From NCBI GenBank assembly GCA_022266195.1, contig WHVY01000004.1:1133501-1197500 (forward strand): a stretch of 64,000 nt of DNA, in the 5' to 3' direction. The translations under genes were made by a program, and so were the position numbers. The DNA is from Tetranychus cinnabarinus. Lineage: Eukaryota; Arthropoda; Arachnida; Trombidiformes; Tetranychidae. Numbering within the stretch: the stretch's first letter is position 1; each line of letters begins with the position of its first letter. The notes beneath the pieces were generated by a model that saw only the letters and a program-made list of their open reading frames with translations, was not told where the DNA came from and did no database searches. Of this stretch, positions 60,204 to 64,000 are shown piece after piece.

Positions 60204-63200
60204 CTGAAAAGAAGAGAAGAAGAACAAAAAAAATGAATTATTTTCAACCAAAGATGAGGATAATAATTGATTATATGGATAGGCTGGGTTGGGTATAAAT
60301 TGATACACTTAGGTAACCAAGTCGGACTTTCTGTTAACAAATTTGTTCTCTCTCTCTCTCTTATAATTCATGTTATTATTATCATGAATACACTTTACCT
60401 CCCTTAGTTAAGCTCTTCATTAGAAATTCAATTTACCCTGATTACAAGATACATATTCAACTTATAGATATAAAAGTAATCAGAGGAAACATGAAGCAAG
60501 ACAAAAAATGAAATGGTGATTCAGGTTAGACGCCAAATCACTGAATGTGATTAAATGATGAACAACATGAAATGAAGCTGATAATTGGGACAAACCAAAA
60601 GGTAAAAGGACATGAAAAGTGTTGTGATAAGACTAAAGGTGTAATTTATAGCGCAAAAACGCAATGAAAACACAGCGAAAAATGAAACTAGATGATAATT
60701 TCTTGTGACAATTATAATTACATTTACGTTAAATGACCGAAAAAGAGTTAAATGTAGCGATTTTAATTTCACATTTTATTTCCTCTTCACTTGTTTAGAC
60801 GTTATTAACCATGATATCTTATGAGGTTCAACATTATCATTACAGGGAAACAATCAAATAAATTGCCTTATCAAGTGATGAAAATTAAAAGCAAGAGCAA
60901 CATTTAAAAATTCATTTTCTCAACACATTTCATTCTCTGAGCAAAACCATTGACCAATTGACCCGTTTTTTAACATGTTTACCCAATGTTGAACCAGAAA
61001 CAAAAATATGGTTAAGTCGAGGTTTAACCAGGAAAAGAGTTAAACATCCCAAAGGGAGTGAAAAGATTAAATTGAGTCTCTTCCTTATCTTCAACCATCA
61101 TCCATAGTTACTTTGAATGTCTCTAAGGTAACACTTTTAATATACATTAACCCGTTCAACTTGTGACCTTTTTGTGTGTGTAAAATACAATAACAAACAC
61201 TACCGAGTTACCAGTTGAGAAGAGGAAAAGAGTTGCAAGAAAATACAGAATCTTTTGTTGTTTATTGCTTGACCTGATTTTCCAGTTGCCACTTTCACCA
61301 TCATCATCATCATGCTCAACATTTTATTGTTGAATCTCAAATTCACTCCCACCATGAATAAAATGCAAAGTAAAATATGGTTACAATTATTGATAAAATT
61401 GTTGCAAAAAATGGATAATTCTGGTTCGTCTGTTTCCAGTAAAATAATGATATTTATTTCCTTTCTTCATTACAACCTAACAATTTCATCTTTTATTATT
61501 CACAACTTTTTTGTTCATTCACTTGCTATTATTTGATAAGATGATATCAAGATGATGTTGAGATTGTATTTGGATAATCAGAGAGACTGCAAGGCATTTT
61601 TGTTGTAACTTTTTGAAAATTTCAAGAATTGTTTCTTTGTTCAACTTGAAATCATCTGAATTATGAATAGTTTGTTGTTTTGTTTTTTTTTTCAGAATCA
61701 CGCACTTAACATTTAATAACAAATATAAACATTTTCATTGCTTGTTTTATCATCGTCATGATATATATTTATATGCCTTGGAAGGAAGGAAAACAGATGA
61801 AAAATCTGGTCCAATAGTCAAGGTATTGAACAATATGAATGGTTTTTTTACAGGGTAAAGTAAGAAAAAATAAACTAAACTAAAATAATAATAAATATGA
61901 TAACAACGAAGGTTGGTAAACAAATAGAGAAATCAATAACAATTTTGATAACAACGAATATGTTTTAACCAAATGTTGACTGAAATGTTGAATCGATGGA
62001 AATATGGAAAATATTTTTTCTTCCTTTTCTCAATTCTACAAAAAAAATGTTCATTCAGAGACTGAAAAGATTTGTTGAAATCGGAATCTAGTCAATCTTT
62101 TAATCTCCTTTTTCTGGTCCAGTTTTTAAAAGTGAATAGCAATGAATTAAAGTTGTGATAATTCAACCAGAATGGATAATTTTGTTAGGAAATTACATTT
62201 TTTTTGCCTGAATTGAATCTGAATTTAAAATTAATTTGCCAATTTTACCTCAAACTCATCATAAAGATAAAGATAATTGTTTAATTAATTTTTTAATTAT
62301 GATCAATGTGTTTTGTAAAGCGCGCTTATATAATTTAGGCGCTAATCTCGATGGGTTACTACGGGTTACTGAATCATCTGATTTTGTGAAAGTAAAATTG
62401 CTTAATTGATTGCTAAATGAGTCTAAATTTAATTTCTAGGTAAATGTAATAATTATAAAAGTGTTTAACCAACTTTAAATGAATAGTCTCTTCATTCGTA
62501 AAGGTAATGAAAGACAATATAATTCATTTGGGGAACTATTTCGAAATATTAAACATTCGTCTTCTTAAATTGGTAAGTAAACATTAACTTTGCTTCTGAA
62601 TATTTATTAATTCATAGTTTTGTCTTCTTTCTCAAGAGATTATTTTAAACATGAACCTGTGACATTTTGGTACTGGCTAGAGGTGATACTATTATAAGAC
62701 TTGGGATACTTGGACGTGGATCAAACCTGTGAAAAGATACAAATTGCTTGAGATGTCCGTTTCAAAAGAGACTAAAAATATCCAAGGATTGTTAATCATT
62801 GAAAAATATTGCAAAAGTGCTCATTTGTTACAACAAGAGATGAAAAGTTTGTCTGGAGTGGTAAATAAATGATGGCAAAACAGTTTATATCTAATTTGGA
62901 CAAAATGCATCTCAATCTTTGAATGGAAGCCAGGTGACATAATCTGGTTCATCAGAACAGTAATCAGCAACGGTTTAACAATGATTACAAGACAAAGCCT
63001 AAAATTCATGGAAATATAATCTGATAAAAAGTGGAAAAGGTAAATGTCTTAACCAAGAAGGATGGAACAATTGGAATAAAGCATCACAGGAGGAAAATGA
63101 TAGTTTCTCATCAACATGCACATTGGTTTTTGATCAGGCATTTTGATGTGTAAGGTGGGAAAAAAAGATGTAAATGAAGGGAAATATGGTGAAAAAGAGA

Positions 63201-64000
63201 AGCAAAAATTCCTTTTGAAAAAAGTGAATCATTGAAATACCTTATTGGTGTGTAAAATGATTTTGTAAAATTCATTTTTTCGTCATTCTGTGGCCAATTT
63301 AATATCATCACTAAACGTATTTCATATTAATATAAATTTTAAATTAAAATATGTTTATTTCAATATATTTGGCCCAGTTTCAGTTTAACCAAATCTGTTG
63401 AAAGTATTTTGTTCCATTTCACCATCTTCTTCATCATCATCACCCATTCTGAGTGCAATATTTATAGGTAAAGCAAATTGTAATATATTTCATATGTAAT
63501 TGTTCAACCTGTTTACACATTTACTTTCAATGATTCTCATTTTCATCCAGGAATCCTTTTTTTTCACTGCTTGTTACAACTGAATATGAAAAATGTTTTC
63601 CCAGTTTTCATCAAATTTTCATTTCATCACGCAACACAATTTCACACTTTTAACTCATTTAATACTCTTTATTAACGGTTATGATGACGATCATGGGAAT
63701 GATGCAGCTGTAACCTGTTGACTTATTGTTTTACTGTGTAAAAATATCACCCATTTGTTGACCTTATTTGAAAATGAATGAAACAAAAAGGGAATGAGTA
63801 AAATAACATTAAAAATTACATCTACTTGTAATACATATTTCATTTGCCATTAAACTCATTGTCTAATTGTATTACAATCAGCTTGATTCAATAAGGTTGA
63901 TTGTTGGATTGAAAAACAAAAGACTATTGATTGAATATTAATTTGAAAGTTTACCGGTCAAGGTAACAATCAAAATGAGCAACATTAACCATTCAATAGG
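60204..64000. other. upstream of the last recognised PDE7 exon
   Basis: The PDE7 gene must continue to higher coordinates, because the exon ending at 60203 starts inside the catalytic domain with a split codon. I could not identify the preceding exon with confidence. A (TC)n run lies at 60347-60361. 62319-62370 has a GC-rich patch around TTATATAA. An exon-like segment is at 62657-62726 (-). None is firm. Confidence 0.45.

Noticed and set aside
61519..61722. 67-codon minus-strand frame as a PDE7 upstream exon
   Set aside because: It contains FKLNKETILEIF, faintly like the region before the PDE domain, but lacks a fitting splice phase and the conserved residues.

Overview
The window is nuclear DNA of an animal, most likely an arthropod and plausibly a mite. 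It is AT-rich. Genes have GT-AG introns, many of only 60-100 bp and a few of several kb. Gene content is metazoan: SPO11, a Nopp140-type nucleolar protein, BBIP1, a peptide O-xylosyltransferase, a NRF-6-type acyltransferase-3 membrane protein, a CRAL-TRIO protein, Rab7 and a PDE7-type phosphodiesterase. The species call is inference from gene style. No transposase, reverse transcriptase, tRNA or rRNA gene was recognised.

Layout. 1-11.3 kb has no convincing gene. It holds a large inverted repeat (about 4.34-6.0 kb against 7.46-8.9 kb) whose inner parts are nearly identical. 11.3-17.3 kb is a rearranged cluster on the + strand: SPO11, a decayed Nopp140 copy, BBIP1 on the opposite strand, then an intact Nopp140-like gene. 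18.1-21.0 kb is a seven-exon xylosyltransferase (+). 24.2-40.0 kb is a twelve-exon NRF-6-type gene (+) with one 5.9 kb intron. 41.3-43.2 kb is a two-exon CRAL-TRIO gene (-). 44.1-44.7 kb is an intronless Rab7 (-). 45.4-60.2 kb holds the last four exons of a PDE7-type gene (-); its 5' end was not found and may lie beyond the window.

Main result. The DNA just upstream of SPO11 (about 11,311-11,882) is an inverted, internally deleted copy of the PDE7-Rab7 junction about 33 kb away. It carries a stub of the PDE7 last exon, the PDE7 3' end, the Rab7 upstream region with a conserved GTATCGATAC palindrome, the Rab7 5' leader, and the start codon with the next two codons. SPO11 therefore appears to use a promoter, leader and start codon copied from Rab7. 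A second event, a tandem duplication, copied the SPO11 tail plus the Nopp140 gene. It left a frameshifted Nopp140 pseudogene and a SPO11 3' relic beside BBIP1.

Other points of note: the SPO11 Toprim motif reads D-A-N instead of DxD; the acyltransferase-3 protein has lost its R-X10-H motif; and the PDE7 protein has a C-terminal tail of more than 600 residues with five RRxS sites of the kind PKA phosphorylates. Apart from the SPO11 cluster, the genes have unrelated housekeeping or signalling roles and do not form a pathway.
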